Shown in pieces: positions 57,450 to 59,072 of a DNA stretch of 59,072 nt. The DNA lies in assembly GCA_022925895.1 (NCBI GenBank), contig JAKSYS010000381.1:1-59072 (forward strand), in the 5' to 3' direction. The notes under the pieces are model-generated. The model had not been told where the DNA came from. It saw only the letters and a program-made list of their open reading frames with translations, and made no database searches. This DNA is from Fragilaria crotonensis (lineage: Eukaryota > Bacillariophyta > Fragilariophyceae > Fragilariales > Fragilariaceae). Both the position numbers and the translations under genes were made by a program. The first letter of the stretch is position 1. Every line of letters starts with the position of its first letter.

Positions 57450-59072
57450 ATGGCTTCAGTCACCACCACGCCTTCAGAACCCTACACGGGAAAGGTGATC
57501 CAAATGCGTCTCCCAGAACGACTGCAACAAATGGTGCATGAGCTACAAGACCATTCAGACTGGTTCCAACTGGATGAGAATGGTTCGAGACGACAACCGG
57601 GCGTTCGGCAGGTGTGGGATGGACATGCAACGCCGATAACTGTGAGAACGCCAATGACGACTCGTCATCAACAACCACAGCCAGCCAATTATGGTTTTAG
57701 CTCCCCGTGGTTCGTCATGGTGAACGGTTGACGACAGCTGCTTCGAGCGTTCCTCGAACCACAGGGTAAAGGTGATGCTTACGAGGGATGCAATGAGTCC
57801 GTGAGGGAATACGTGCCTGCCTCGAGACTAGACGATTACTTCACATTGATCTGCGTCCCTGCAAAGCGAGGAGAAATGGGCATAATGAAAGAAGAATTCG
57901 CAACAAAGGTGGGATTCACCCGATACAAGAGCTCGATCCAACAAATGGCATGCGAACACATTGCGAATCGTGAGGACACTGTAATGATTGCTCCTTGTGG
58001 ATCCGGGAAAGCTTGACCTTTGTACATGCTGCACTCAGCTCAGGAGGAAAGGTCAACATTGTCATTGAGCCTTTCAACGCAATCATTAAGAGCCATCTTA
58101 TCGAATTGGAGTACTTGTCAGCCCACATAGACATGGAACAGCTCTTTAACGAAAAAGAGGCTAGAGAAAAAAATGTCCCAAGCAGCTACATCAGAATGCA
58201 AACGATTGTCAATGAGACCAAGGTAAGCCCCTTTCGGATGCTCACAATGACGAGACACCAGCCTGGCAATCGTCTCACGTTCTCGCTGAAGTTGAATGGC
58301 TGGACGTCGAAACCATTACTTCTTTTCGCTAGCGCAGAACTCATTGAAATGAGATTACCACAGCTGAAGGCCCTGGCTGACGAAGGTTGCCTCTCCAGCA
58401 TTACTGTGGACGAGATGGACATGATTGATCGAAGTCGTACAAGCGGCCGCGGCGTCTATACCAATCTGACGGACCAACTTCGCCACCACTGCCAAGGAGT
58501 AAAGTTCATCTTTCTAGCCGGGACGGTCACTACTCGTGGATTGGCGAGCGTACTGCCAACCACGTCGATTGCTCAGGGCACCCCAGATGCTGCGAAACCA
58601 TTACTTTTGATCCACGAACGGGCATTGGCAGATTCCCTTTCGTTTCATGTCGAACTCAAGGTCAATGATGAACAGGTAAGTCTTGACATCAGGGATGCTC
58701 GGGTATGCATTGCACTTCTTCTAATGCTTGTCGTGGATGCAGGTAGTTGATCGAATAATTTGGTGGATTCAAAGTGTCAAGGGCCCGACGAAATGCCTAT
58801 GCTATTGCCTAACCAAATTTAGTTGTAGAAAAATCGCTCAATTGCTTAATGATAGAGGAGTGATTGCTACGCCAGTGACAAGTGACGAGAATCCCGTCAT
58901 GGTGGAAATCTTGCAGTCCTTTCGAAACCGACGCGTTTCCGTTCTATGCTGTACGGGAGTGTTGGGAAGAGGGTTCCACGTTGATGACATTCGTTTTGTT
59001 TTCCATGCTTCTGTGCCATTGGACCTCACGGAGTATATCCAGCAGACAGGAAGGGCAGGACGAGACGGAAAG
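57450..59072 (+). pseudogene. RecQ-like ATP-dependent DNA helicase (3' partial, broken or mis-sequenced)
   Basis: Runs off the right edge. Superfamily 2 motifs in order: Walker A APCGSGK (58000), DEMD box (TVDEMD, about 58410), motif III-like FLAGT (58512), and the RecQ-type motif V-VI segment CCTGVLGRGFHVDD...YIQQTGRAGRDGK (58945-59072). A 67-base intron is read at 58676-58742 (donor GTAAGT, acceptor GCAG). Two defects are visible: an in-frame TGA at 57729-57731 in an otherwise open stretch 57450-58016, and a frame change at the AAA run 58008-58010, where one more A would give the canonical GSGKS. It lacks a recognisable RecQ zinc-binding or HRDC domain inside the window. Role would be 3'-5' DNA unwinding; whether it is a host gene or a mobile-element passenger is unclear. 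Confidence 0.72.

Noticed and set aside
57729-57731. Selenocysteine reading of the in-frame TGA in the helicase
   Set aside because: No SECIS context can be assessed, the residue is not at a known Sec position, and the same gene has another sequence defect.

Overview
This window looks like nuclear DNA of a diatom, most likely a pennate one, though the species cannot be named from the sequence. The evidence is short GT-AG introns, plastid-type bipartite presequences (an ASAF-SP junction at 33053), two Ty1/copia retrotransposons, and a small-protein family (45942-46496) that I associate with diatoms. Many gene-free stretches carry GTAC-rich palindromic DNA, as diatom intergenic DNA often does in my experience.

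Layout. 1-1362 is the 3' part of a mitochondrial PDK/BCKDK-type kinase. 3000-20255 holds four paralogous secreted cysteine-rich genes: two long six-exon genes (3000-6179, 8070-10692) and two minimal two-exon genes (16669-17170, 19688-20255). A two-exon gene for mitochondrial ribosomal protein mL41 lies among them on the minus strand. 20557-38191 is a normal gene-rich stretch: a SYLF-domain protein, a short-chain dehydrogenase, a SEL1-repeat COA7-like protein, a serine carboxypeptidase, a membrane LRR protein, a probable plastid protein of unknown function, a plastid DUF3119 protein, a START-like protein and an ankyrin-TPR co-chaperone-like protein.

38480-56195 is dominated by retrotransposons. 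A young copia element (38866-44591, 328-bp LTRs, CACAA target duplication) sits inside a transglutaminase-like gene and splits it between its putative catalytic His and Asp. A diatom-type hypothetical gene and a histone H4 gene lacking a visible first exon follow. Next come about 1.3 kb of several repeat types and a second copia element (50158-56195, LTRs of about 502 bp). The window ends inside a RecQ-like helicase gene or gene relic.

The most interesting system is the cysteine-rich family. Every intron interrupts the same codon of the same module (TG|C, phase 2), so each internal exon is a symmetric unit. Ten of the twelve introns begin so that unspliced RNA would terminate right after a Trp codon. 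The last internal donor of both long genes is the exception.

About a dozen single-base frame breaks occur in conserved genes and in the young retrotransposons, and most fall in or next to short homopolymers. I read most of them as consensus-sequence errors rather than real mutations.
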